A stretch of DNA of 64,000 bases from Calcarisporiella thermophila CBS 279.70. Its lineage: Eukaryota; Calcarisporiellomycota. The stretch's first letter is position 1. The number at the start of each line of letters is the position of its first letter. The DNA is taken from NCBI RefSeq assembly GCF_041956535.1, contig NW_027192207.1:529374-593373 (forward strand). The letters run 5' to 3'. The notes below the pieces were generated by a model, which made no database searches, was not told the DNA's origin, and saw only the letters and a list, made by a program, of their open reading frames with translations. This document shows positions 32,701-45,776 of this stretch, piece by piece. The translations under genes were made by a program, and so were the position numbers.

Positions 32701-33695
32701 TCACTCTCGTCTCAAATTGTCAAGTCTTGCTTGTAATGCTGCATCATCTGAGACCATTTCAAGTTGTGCAACCCGCTCTGTTCCGGCTGAAGCCTTTTGA
32801 GCAATCGTTGAGGGTGCCGTAGCCAGCTTGGTTGAGATTAAAGTATAGGGTGAGATTTCAAGATAAGAAGAAGTAAAATGACGATTATAAATACCTCTTG
32901 ATTTAGAGTAACGCCGATCTCATCAAGCACTTGGTTGACCACTTCCTCGCTCTCTTCCTCATCAGCTTCTTCTTCCATCACATCGTCAATCGCGTCATTC
33001 ATCATTTCATCTTTCATATCCATTAGCTCGGATTCACGTTCAAACTCCATCATTATCTTCTGGATCGAAGGAAGATTCATTTGACGATTCATGGACTGCA
33101 TAGCCTAATAGTAAAATATAATACAGGTTAATAAATGCAAAATATAAATTTTATCGCCCACTAATTACCTTGGTTGCTCCACGCATGGCTTCAGCCATTT
33201 GTTGGTTAGATCGCAGCGTTTGAATTCGTAAACCAACCGCTTGTAGTTGCGTTTTCATTTGGTAGAATTTCTGTACATAGCGGCGTGTGCGAACCAAATC
33301 TTTAGCCATGACCTTGCACGCATTCTAACCATTATTTTTTTTTTCAAAACTATTCATTAGCCTTTCACGGTTTGGAGGAGAAATACGGGAATATATAATA
33401 AATAGCCTAGCTAGCCTGTATTATTAGTTGTACCATTTGATTTGCCTTAGCAGATCGCTTTATGTCAGCCACTAGTTTTTTCTCCTGTTGTTCAAGACGA
33501 GATCTCTCCCGATCGAGCTCACGCTGCGCCTTATTAAGCGAGCGCTGGTGCTGTCTGAGCATCTCTGCAGGCGTTTTGCGACGGCCAAAAAGAAAATCCT
33601 ACATTCCCATGATGAAGAATCATTTAGACAATCATCCACTAACAATTGGGAGATGAAAACAAAAAATAACGCGAAATATAAATAGGTACCAGCAT
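32701..33695 (-). CDS. VPS2: ESCRT-III subunit Vps2 (CHMP2)
   Basis: Five exons (33695-33690, 33598-33434, 33324-33169, 33104-32895, 32826-32701) encode 220 aa. The sequence tracks CHMP2A closely: DFLFGRRKTPAEMLRQHQR, MAKDLVRTRRYVQKFYQMK, AMQSMNRQMNLPSIQKIMME, MKDEMMNDAIDDVMEEE and VVNQVLDEIG. The C-terminal MIM1 motif (LQARLDNLRRE) binds the MIT domain of Vps4. Vps2 caps and remodels ESCRT-III filaments in multivesicular-body sorting, cytokinetic abscission and membrane repair. The first coding exon is only six bases (ATG CTG); it is inferred because no other in-frame ATG precedes the conserved start. Confidence 0.9.
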
Positions 33696-34312
33696 GGTGG
33701 CCGTAATTATTATACGATGGAAATACTAAAAAAAGTCAATTTATGTGAAAAGGGATATAGATGTTTGCCAAGAATGAGATTGTCTTGAAGTGATATTCTA
33801 TCTTGGTTCGAGCAGTCACTCTACGCGAAGTTCATTTAATTCGAACGGCTCTGTTATGCCTTTAAAGCTATACTAGTACAGAAATTTACAACCAAACAAA
33901 GATACGATGTAGGCAATACAGTGAGATACCAAGTTAGTTCAACACTCCATCAATAATCTCACCTGAAAATTGTAAGTGAATTCCCTTCAATATCACTATG
34001 AAAGGCACCCTACAATGATGTTTAAGTTTTTCTATTAAATGATATACTAAATTCGATTTTTCTGATATACCTTTTTCTCATCACATGCTTTCACATCCGA
34101 AAACTGATACAATTGTCTGAAAGGGGTCTACCAACTTTTTTAGCACTGGTACTCTCGTGGATAAAACTGAGGAACTAGATTACTTAAGGAATTAGAGGAA
34201 ATACATCTTTTACAAATATGCAGTCATTGTGACAGTCACAAAGAGAAGTAAACACTTAGGCTTTTCTCGGAATTTTATATTATGGAGAGATTTTTGATAA
34301 ATTTAATTCAAC
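33696..34312. other. Intergenic between divergent VPS2 and RPB8
   Basis: AT-rich; no gene or RNA feature recognised. Must contain promoters for both flanking genes. Confidence 0.55.
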
Positions 34313-34900
34313 ATGTCTAAAGACACTATTCTTTTCTCTGATGTCTTTGACGTGAAAGACATTGACCGCGATGGAAAGTTCTTTGACCGATGTAAGTATA
34401 AATTTATAGAAATCGCACATTTTCGTCTGCCAGATCCTGATTGGGATTGCATATTAAAACTAGGCTCACGGATCAACGCCCGATCTGAAAACTATGAAAT
34501 GGATCTCACTATGGACATTAATTCCGAAATTTATCCACTTGACATCGGTGACAAATTCTCACTCGTTCTTGCATCCAGTCTTGAAGTGGATGCATCCTCT
34601 GCAACAAAGAGCCAGTCTGATGTACTATATGATGTAATCGGTGACAAACGGACACTTGCAAGCGATTATGAATATGTGGTGCTAGGAAAATGCTTTAAAT
34701 ATGATGAAGGGCAGGGAAATAAAGTGTAATTGGCCTATACAATTCCGTTAGTATTGGTATCGATTGCATTTCTAACCTATTGACTATATAGTTCTGTTCT
34801 TATTTCGTACGGAGGGCTTCTCGTTTGTCTCGAGGGCGATTTCAGGCACTTGCAGAATTTGACAGTTGGCGAGAACATCTACATTCTTATTCGCAAATAA
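34313..34900 (+). CDS. RPB8: RNA polymerase I/II/III shared subunit Rpb8
   Basis: Three exons (34313-34391, 34464-34725, 34792-34900) encode 149 aa, the normal length. The sequence shows LFSDVFDVKDIDRDGKFFDR, SRINARSENYEMDLTMDINS, EIYPLDIGDKFSLVLASSLE, a YEYVVLGK segment and LISYGGLLVCLEGDFRHLQN, ending in ILIRK. Rpb8 is an OB-fold subunit common to all three nuclear RNA polymerases. In the ORF reading the first intron appears open, but splicing from GTAAGT at 34392 to 34463 restores the family sequence FDRCSRINARSEN. Confidence 0.96.
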
Positions 34901-35318
34901 ACTGATAGAATGTTTTGCAATTGTTGTTATATCATATCCTTTACTCATTATAAGCTTGCAATCTCTTTAAATAATTGACCAGTTTTCATTGTTTTATTCA
35001 AATGTTCCTACAAGACAAGTGGAAGAGAAAAAAAACTCTTTGACATCTATTATCCATTGTAAGCGAGATAATAAGAATATATATATTTATATATATATAA
35101 AGGAAATGCGATGTGTAAAAAGAGTAGAGGAGAAGAGAGAAAATATTTTAAGAAAATTTCATTTTTAAAAATAAAAACATGAAACAAGAGAATAAAAAGG
35201 AGTCCACAGTTGAAAACAGATAATTATTCCCACAAAAAAAAACGACACCCATACAAAGCAAAATCAAAAGAGAACAATTTTCAATAAACACAACACAATA
35301 GAATAAAATTAATTGAAG
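34901..35318. other. Intergenic between convergent RPB8 and MKK genes
   Basis: AT-rich 3' flanks, with a (TA)-rich run at about 35079-35098. No gene seen. Confidence 0.6.
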
Positions 35319-36976
35319 TTAAAATTCTTCCAATGCAGGAGGGCCTTGTTTCCATCCGTATACACCCTCAATCCATTTTGCTAAATCTACCGAACGAGCA
35401 GATGATGCCTTAATCCACGGATGCATAAGCAGTGCTTCTGGAGAAGGCCGCAATTTTGGATCCTTTGTTAGACAAGCTCGCACGAAACTTCGCGCTTCTT
35501 CGCTCCTATCACTAGGAAGCTCGGGGGCGGGCATCTTCACAATACATACTAGTAATTCGACAATGGGGAGTGGGGGAAATGCTGGTTTGTTTTGTGCGAC
35601 TTCTATTATTGTCACTCCAAGAGACCAGATGTCAGATTGGACGGTGTATGGCGAAGCCTCAATTCGCTCAGGCTGATAAAAAAAAGGGTGTTAAGTTCGA
35701 ATTTTAAAATAGGCAAAGAAAAAAATGAAAAATTACCGCCATATAATACTTTGTTCCGGTGAAAGTTTGCGCCATAGAGTTGACAAGCTCTCCACTTACG
35801 CTGAAATCACAGAGCTTAATATCTCCATTACGCGTTACAAGAATATTAGAAGGTTTGATATCTTGATTCGAAAAGAAAGTAAAATATAAATTCAATTCAT
35901 TTAAACCGTTTTTTATACACTTTATAGCTTACCTCGATGAATAACCTTCCGCTCATGTAAGTATACGATTCCTTTACATACCTTGCAAAATAAATAGAGG
36001 TTAGAGAAATTCTTTAAAAATTGGCCAAAAAACACTTACTGCCTCTGCAATTTTCCCCAAAATCTCCTCTCCAATCACTTGACCTGTCTTTGCACACTGT
36101 TTGTATACTGTTTCAAGAGAGCCACCCTCGCAGTACTCTGTGCAAATTTCGATTGTTTGATCAGAGTCGTCAATAAATGCTCCTAAATAAGAGACAATAT
36201 AGGGAGATTTGCAATTTCGAAGCGAACTTAGTTCTCGAAGCACTTGTTTTCTCAGTTCTGGATTCGGATCGGCAGTTATGGACTATGCAAAAATCATCAG
36301 AAGAAGTGTGATATTGATTTAGTGTACTATTTGTATTTTGAAAACCCATAACATGAGATAATAATACCTTCTTTGCCATAATCGTCTTACTTGGCAAATG
36401 TTCCACCAGCATCACAACACCTGCTGATCCTTCACCAAGTTTTCGAATCGCTCGAAATTCCGAGGGCTTTGCATCTCCATGTATGATGGTAGTAGTTGTA
36501 ACCCTTAAGGTCTTCTCACCATGGCTAAGACCCTCCCTGTTATCATTATTACTTTGATTTCTTTCCTCGCAGCTGTCATTTTTTGTCTCGCTTTTACACA
36601 GATCGTCCTCGATGCCCTCGCTGGCCGAGGAAAAAGATTTTTGACCAGATGTCTGACTACTTGACGACGGAGAGTTCAATGTCACCCTAGATCCAGTTGT
36701 TATTGAATTAATTCCGGATGTTAATGATTGAGGTGACACATTTGCTGGTTGATTTTGGCCACTTGTCCAAAATTGCGCAAATTCATCTGTGCGATATGAA
36801 TCGGTTACGGCTGCACATCCTCCACCAATAGATGTGACATAAGGCGAAGGTACGCCCCCTCCCTGACCAGGGGGTGCAAGACCAGGTAAGCGCAATTTCT
36901 CCTTATTTCGATTTTTCTTTGTAGCGGTGGCCTTGAGCGCGTTAGAGCGCGATAATCCTGCAGATGGTTGAGACAT
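35319..36976 (-). CDS. MAP kinase kinase, Mkk1/Mkk2/Pek1 (cell-wall-integrity) type
   Basis: Five exons (36976-36368, 36282-36040, 35981-35933, 35861-35737, 35672-35319) encode 459 aa. A disordered Ser-rich N-terminus of ~165 residues leads to the kinase domain. Glycine loop [11 protein letters not shown] Lys in TIMAKK, catalytic HRDIKPSN at about 299-306, activation-loop phospho-sites S329 and T333 in [20 protein letters not shown], and DIWSLG are present. The activation-loop and C-terminal sequences match the Mkk1/2 class that phosphorylates the Slt2/Mpk1 MAP kinase. The magnesium motif reads DFS (residues 319-321) instead of DFG, which is unusual for an active kinase. All introns are GT-AG. 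Confidence 0.9.
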
Positions 36977-37972
36977 TTGGTAGTGTATAGGTAAAATTAG
37001 ATGTAAAGGAATTGAAAAGTGTCTGTAAAGATATGTGGAAAACTGGTGTAGGAAAATTAAGAGTGCATTATCAAAGATCTTTGGCTTGTAAGATTTGTTG
37101 CAATGTTGATCCGTGACAATGGCAAATAAAAATAAAGTAGAAGCATCAAAATGTAAGGGAGGTTCGAAGGGGGAAGGGGTTGAGTCGCGAGGAAACAAAA
37201 GGTTTGAATTCAGTTATAATGCAGCTCAACCATTTATAGTAATTCGGATTCTTCTAAAAGGAAAATCCATTCCGAAACCCATATTCATATTATTTGCAAA
37301 TAGCAACGACATGCAAATTTACGGATTCAGATACACGTATAAAGCTTACTTTCGAAGCTAGCGCTGAATTGAGAGAAAAGCGTTCTTTATCTGAATTTTC
37401 TGCCCATTAAATTTTCCAATTATGCAAATGTTGTTATGTTTTCAATAAAAATACGTTACAACATCAATGAAGCTTTAAGGGGCATTCTTTAAAATGCCCT
37501 ACAAAAATGGCCATAAAGAAAACATGAGGAAAACACAAGAGAGCATGCAGAAAGAGTGGAGGTTGTCCAAGTTTCCGTATATTTTCACAATTGCTCTTCA
37601 GTGCTAGGAATTTAAAAATTATTGAAAAAAATATGGAACATACCCTTATGTTTTCCTTATGACTACTTTTTGTAGGGATGTTGGAAGTAAACTCAAGTAA
37701 TTTATAGGCTCAAGATTTGCGCAAGCATAAAAAGTGTATTCTTTTGAATGAGAGCAAGAAGTCATAGTAACCTCCTAATAAAATACCCTAAATACAACGA
37801 CTTATTAATAATTATTCTAACAAGGTATAATTAAGATATCAATAATAAATAGTATAATGCGAAGGGATATACAAAGATTTATAATAAAATAAATATAAAA
37901 ATATAAGACCAAGGGAAAGAAATAGGATTAAAGGATTGACTATAATAACCATACAAATCATTCGACATTCCA
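36977..37972. other. Intergenic, MKK promoter side
   Basis: One kilobase of AT-rich sequence with only short frames on either strand. No gene, repeat or RNA was recognised. Confidence 0.55.
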
Positions 37973-38545
37973 CTATCGCTGTAGCCGCCGTTCTTGTCTG
38001 CCATATATCTCAGCATCAGTCGCTCGTGCATGTTGAGGGGTTAAAGTTAATCGAAGTGTTTCAAGCCGCTTATCTATTTTTCCAGCTCCTTTATTATCGT
38101 CCGAGGGGAGTGGGAAACCCCAGCGTACTACCTCATCAAAGGTTCTACGAAGCATGTCTCTGACTTGAGGATGTTGGTAGTAGACCGCACGGTTACCAAC
38201 ATCTTGCATTGCTTCATCAAATGCACGAGTCTCATAGGTTGTATGACGGCCACCTCTTTTTTTCTTAAAAACATTAGGCGAGAGAAATGGGAAGGCATCT
38301 CCCTGTTCAAGATCAGGTCGAGGTGCAGGTGAGGTGTATCTACGCGGCAGGCTTTTCTTCTTTTTAGTCGAAGAAAATAGGTCATGAGAGGGAAGCGGGA
38401 TCTCGGAAGGGAGAAGGGTGGGAGCATTTTTTCGTACACGTTTCAGGGGGACGGGCGAAGTTGCTTGTTCATAAGTGTAATACGAGCAGAGTTCCTCTAC
38501 AAAGTTTGCAAGCTCATCGTCTTCATATATCTGCGGCATTGTCAT
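37973..38545 (-). CDS. Unrecognised protein of 190 aa
   Basis: A single uninterrupted frame from ATG 38545 (MTMPQIYEDDEL) to the stop at 37973. I do not recognise a family. The N-terminus is acidic and possibly helical (ELANFVEELCSYYTYEQ). The middle is basic and Ser/Pro-rich (KKKKSLPRRY, KKKRGGRH), like nuclear proteins. The C-terminal ~80 residues (FDEAMQDVGNRAVYYQHPQV, then RDMLRRTFDEVVRWGFPL) look folded and helical. Coding potential is supported by length in AT-rich sequence, balanced composition and a good start. It lies about 430 bp from the 3' end of the HMG gene, in the same direction. Upstream exons cannot be excluded. Confidence 0.6.
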   Translation of the reverse strand: MTMPQIYEDDELANFVEELCSYYTYEQATSPVPLKRVRKNAPTLLPSEIPLPSHDLFSSTKKKKSLPRRYTSPAPRPDLEQGDAFPFLSPNVFKKKRGGRHTTYETRAFDEAMQDVGNRAVYYQHPQVRDMLRRTFDEVVRWGFPLPSDDNKGAGKIDKRLETLRLTLTPQHARATDAEIYGRQERRLQR

Positions 38546-38971
38546 TAAGGTATTAAAGAATGGAAGGATTAATTAGGTGTAGGTATTATGCTGGTATCGA
38601 AAGAGGAAAGAGCGTGAAAAAACAAACAGATGTCAACAAGTATTTGTCAGGCGTATGGAAATTAAGTACACCAATGAGACACAAAGTATTTCCATTTTCA
38701 AAGAACGACTCTTCCAAATCACACGTAAGCATATATAGCATGTACAAGTGAATTTAATCCGTCTTCACTGGATATGCTAGAAAATAATTGTATATTCAAT
38801 CCTCGCTAATCATAAGAGAAAAAGATCCCAGTAAACAGGAAAATAAAAGAGGCAAGTTTACACCAACACATGTACTAATGAGAAAAACCTAGAAGAAAAC
38901 AAAACTGAGAATTGTTGAAGCTAAAAGAAAAAAAGAAAAGGACAGGGATTCAATGATTCATGAGTCCACTA
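38546..38971. other. Intergenic
   Basis: Short AT-rich gap between two same-strand genes; no feature seen. Confidence 0.55.
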
Positions 38972-39849
38972 CTAGTGGCGTATCATTTTCTCCCTGTATT
39001 TGGCCATTTCTTTATTGTATCGCTCAAGGTCGGCACTCGCCTTATTCAAGAAAGGCTAAGTTCAGAAAACCGTTAAATTTAGATCCTATAATTCAAAGAA
39101 TAAGAATATTTCAGCATTACCCTCTTCTCTTCATCCGATAACTTCCGCCATTTCTCTCCGGCAAATTTCGCCTGCTCTGCGACTTTTCCAGCACGCGCTA
39201 GCTGCTCTTGTCCCTCTGCAGTAGAGCGGAGTTGTTGATAAAAGTACATATATCCGGACAAGGGACGCTTGGGGCGACTAGGATCGTGCAGTGGAGGGAG
39301 ATCCTTTTTGCCAGACTTGCGCAAAAGACTGCGATATTCATTTTCGCGTGCAAAATCTGCGGGAGTCAGTCTTGAATAGAGTGCATCAAGTTCTTTTTTG
39401 TATTTAGCACGCGCTTTCTCTGCTTCTGCCTCAAAAGACTAGGAAGAGGAATATTAGACACAAAGAGTTAGAAAATAATGCAACATCGAATAGGCTGATA
39501 AGACAGATCGCCATTTCCCAATAAAAATCGCAATTATGTTCAAATAACATGAAAAAATAATCACCTTCTTCTCCTGTTCACTCATCATTCTCCATTTAGC
39601 TCCCAGATCTTTCGTTGCCTTAACAATATCGATCTTGCCATCAGTTTTGTAATCATTTAGGTGCTCTACCATGTAAAATTGATACGCGTTTTTTGGGCGT
39701 GGAGGAAGTTTGATTCGTTCAGGCTGAGGAAGTTTTGCCTTAATTGCTGGCGATGCCTTCTTCTTTGCCGCAGAAGTGGCAGCGGAGGCAAATTGACGAT
39801 ATTGCTGGAAGGAGAGTTTAAATGAGGACAGATGCGTAAGTGACAACAT
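38972..39849 (-). CDS. Mitochondrial HMG-box DNA packaging protein (Abf2/TFAM-like)
   Basis: Three exons (39849-39565, 39438-39121, 39055-38972) encode 228 aa. The N-terminus (MLSLTHLSSFKLSFQQYRQF) is Ser-rich with Lys/Arg and no acidic residues, a good mitochondrial presequence. Two HMG boxes follow: box A around LPPRPKNAYQFYMVEHLND...GAKWRMMSEQEKK and box B around RPKRPLSGYMYFYQQLRS...AGEKWRKLSDEEKR. A linker helix (YKKELDALYSRLTPADFARE) joins them. Abf2/TFAM proteins coat and bend mtDNA and promote its maintenance. Codons upstream of 39849 are open but start with GTG, so ATG 39849 is used. Divergent from ORC2, 213 bp apart. Confidence 0.88.
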
Positions 39850-40062
39850 AGCAGCTGGATTGCTTAGATGCACAGATCTATATAATATTTAGATCGAGAC
39901 GAAATTTATTTCCCTAGAGATAATTAATTGAATGACGCGCGTGGGGACGTGAGCAAATTCTTTGGTAACCTATTTTCTAACCTAATTTAATAGTAGAAAT
40001 TAAAACAATGGTAAAATCGCGAAATCGCGAAAAAAAATTTGATGTAATAATAACGATTCAAC

Positions 40063-41958
40063 ATGGTTAAAGAGATTCTCATTAAAACACAGACAGATGA
40101 TCAAATTCCTATTCATATCCTTCATAATGTATCTGCACAGTCTCAAAGTATGGAATCAGATCTCGCAAGAAGTCGAGGTCCACGCCCACGTCTACTCGCT
40201 GACACACGTCGCCGGAAGATTCCAAAGACACCTTCAAAAAGTACTTCAAAAGCTAACAATTCAAATACGCCAGGTAGAACTCCGAGCACTAAAATGGCTG
40301 CTGCACGTCAAATGTTCGATTCTGCTCTCACTGTGACCGGGAGATCGAAATTTAAGCATAAAGAGGATGCAGAAGCAAATGTAGAGGAAGACTGGAATCA
40401 TTTGAGAAATAAGAAAATCAAAGATCGCGAAGATTCTGTACTTGAGGATGAGGAAGAGGAGAGGGATAAGGAGAATAGACACGATACCGTTGCGGGGAGA
40501 GATCTATATGGGTTTGTCGGGAGAAAGAAGAATAGACTAGAAGAGATGTTAAAGGATTTGGTCGAGTCTGCGAAAACCGAGGAGGGTGTTTCCCCTGTGA
40601 CAACTCCAAGTAGAAGACATAAAATAAACGACAAATTGACATATACCGATCCGGATCGAGTTGCAAAACGGAGACGAATAACGCAGCAAGTTAACAAGTT
40701 AAACAGAATAGAAAGCGAAGAGGAAGACGAAGGAGACGAGGAAGAAAATGAAGTGGACGATGAGGCAAGCGATGGCGAAGAGGATCTTGTAAGAAGAGAG
40801 GAACTCGATGAGCGGATATTCGATTCAGATAACGAGAAGAGCAGTGAAGATGAAGGGAGTACAGGGATCCGTTTAGGCGGTGGGAAAATTCCGATTGCTT
40901 TCGAAGATTCAGCAGGATATGAAAGTTATTTTCGTGATTTACATGGTCGTTCGCTCACATCCAACCGCACACTTTCAAAGCTACCGACTCTAGAGCAGCA
41001 CGAATTTCTCGATCTGATTGCTAAAGCACCAAGAAAACATGCCGAAGAACTGACTATCCTTCGCAACCTCCATAAGATGCAGTTTCAACAATGGTATTTT
41101 GAGCTGAGTTGCGGATTCAATTTGCTTTTTTATGGATATGGTTCAAAACGAAAATTATTACTGGAGTTTGCGAAGCAATACTGCACGGACGGAGTGATGC
41201 TGGTAGTCAATGGTTATTTTCCTACCGTGAGTGCCCGTGATATACTGCGAAAAATTATCGAAGGGGTGGTGAGAAAGGAGGAATATGGGACTTCTATGGG
41301 GGGCTCCTTACAAGAACAAGTTCGTATGCTAAGGGAATTTCTGGCCGATCCAGAACGCGAATTCCGATACCTCTATCTTATTGTACATAATATAGATGGA
41401 GCCGCTCTACGATCTGAGAAAAGCCAACTGATGTTGAGCCAACTAGCAGCAATTCCTGGAGTACGTGTCATTGCTTCAGTTGATCATATTAACGCTGGAT
41501 TGTTATGGGACAGTGTGAAACGGGCGCGGTTTAATTGGATATGGCATGACGCAACAACATATGAGGATTATTTGGCTGAAACGAGTTATGAAGGCTCACT
41601 ACTTATGGTGCGCGGAGAAGAGCTAGGAGTGCGTGGTGCTCGACATGTGCTCATGAGCTTGACAACAAATGCGCGTGGTGTATTCCGCGTTCTGGCCGAG
41701 CATCAGATTGCGTCTGCCAAAGAAGCGGGTAACGGGAGAGAAAACAAATTGCCTCAAAACCAGGCTGTGGCTCAAGATCAACTTTTCCAATGGTGCCGAG
41801 AGCGGTTCTTGGTAAGCACCCAACTTACCTTCGAGACCCAATTGACTGAGTTCCGTGATCACAAGCTAATAATGTTCAAAACGGTTGATGGAGTGCGCAT
41901 GTTATGGATTCCACTAACGGTGCCAATATTAGAGTCAATATTAGAAGGGATAGATTAA
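40063..41958 (+). CDS. ORC2: Origin recognition complex subunit 2
   Basis: A single exon of 631 aa. The N-terminal ~280 residues are disordered and highly acidic/basic, with KTPSK-type motifs. The conserved Orc2 domain begins near GYESYFRDLHGRSLTSNRTL and runs through QWYFELSCGFNLLFYGYGSK, ILRKIIEGV, YLYLIVHNIDGAALR and QLAAIPGVRVIASVDHINA. A winged-helix C-terminus carries FRVLAEHQI and the final FRDHKLI. Orc2 is an AAA-like, non-ATP-binding subunit that holds Orc3 and positions origin DNA. The window contains no other ORC subunit. Confidence 0.95.
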   Translation: MVKEILIKTQTDDQIPIHILHNVSAQSQSMESDLARSRGPRPRLLADTRRRKIPKTPSKSTSKANNSNTPGRTPSTKMAAARQMFDSALTVTGRSKFKHKEDAEANVEEDWNHLRNKKIKDREDSVLEDEEEERDKENRHDTVAGRDLYGFVGRKKNRLEEMLKDLVESAKTEEGVSPVTTPSRRHKINDKLTYTDPDRVAKRRRITQQVNKLNRIESEEEDEGDEEENEVDDEASDGEEDLVRREELDERIFDSDNEKSSEDEGSTGIRLGGGKIPIAFEDSAGYESYFRDLHGRSLTSNRTLSKLPTLEQHEFLDLIAKAPRKHAEELTILRNLHKMQFQQWYFELSCGFNLLFYGYGSKRKLLLEFAKQYCTDGVMLVVNGYFPTVSARDILRKIIEGVVRKEEYGTSMGGSLQEQVRMLREFLADPEREFRYLYLIVHNIDGAALRSEKSQLMLSQLAAIPGVRVIASVDHINAGLLWDSVKRARFNWIWHDATTYEDYLAETSYEGSLLMVRGEELGVRGARHVLMSLTTNARGVFRVLAEHQIASAKEAGNGRENKLPQNQAVAQDQLFQWCRERFLVSTQLTFETQLTEFRDHKLIMFKTVDGVRMLWIPLTVPILESILEGID

Positions 41959-42417
41959 CATTAACTATATGTGTAATATTCTTCATAATAATAAACCAAA
42001 AAGGTTCAGTTAGTAACTCACATGGACAGTCACATGATAGAAATTTCATTTTGGTGTAAAAGGAAAGTGCACTATATCCCAAATCTGAACATTCCTATTG
42101 AATTTTCGTTGGGGTGCATTGAAAAGATAACTGCAGGACTCTCACCTAGTGAATAGGGGGGCGGGCATTAGCTAAGTTTTTTCTATATTTTTAAAACTCA
42201 TCCTGGGCTAGAATAGAAATATATATGTGGACCAGCCTGCAAGTGCCAGTTTACTATTGAATTTTATTTATCTTTGCAACTTTTTTCTTTTTCTTCCATT
42301 TCATTTGTTTTAGAATTAGGAATCGTTTGTTTGTTGAGCAGCGAAAGTTTATGAGAGTTTGATACGGGTGCAAAGGAAAGAGAAGAATTCAATTCTTTTT
42401 CTCCTTCTCCTCATCCA
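41959..42417. other. Intergenic
   Basis: AT-rich spacer between two plus-strand genes, holding the 3' flank of ORC2 and the 5' flank of the kinase gene. No feature seen. Confidence 0.55.
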
Positions 42418-45247
<2,830 letters not shown>

Positions 45248-45776
45248 CTATCCCTTTTTTTTCTATGTAATTATGGGGTCCATTATATTTCCCTTTGTTC
45301 ATACACATAGTTTGTAATGTTGCAGTCTTCTAATTATTTCATTGTTTCTATCGGGCGTTCATATTAACTAAGAAAGGAAACCAGAAAAAGACCAACATTA
45401 TTTTCTTATTGTAATGTAACTTATATTTCTCTTTGTTCAATTAATTTTTCTTTTTCACTTTGATTTTACTAACCATATTGTATTTTAACAGAATAACGAT
45501 TTTCTTTAATGAATTGAATCACAGATTCATGAAATTGGATCACGCAGAGAATTTTCAAATTAGCTGCTCATTCCAGATATTCCGCAAAAAGAATTTACGT
45601 TCCAACCGACAGAAATACTTTAATGCACGATTTATATAAAATAACTAGAAATCATGAAAAGAGTATCTACAATTTTCATATTTTTTTTTCTTATTAAACT
45701 GTGAATTGAGCCTTAAGACGGTAAAAGTTTTCAAGAACGTACTCTATTGAACTAAAACCATAGGTTCTTTGCAATT
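45248..45776. other. Intergenic
   Basis: AT-rich spacer; no feature seen. Confidence 0.55.
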
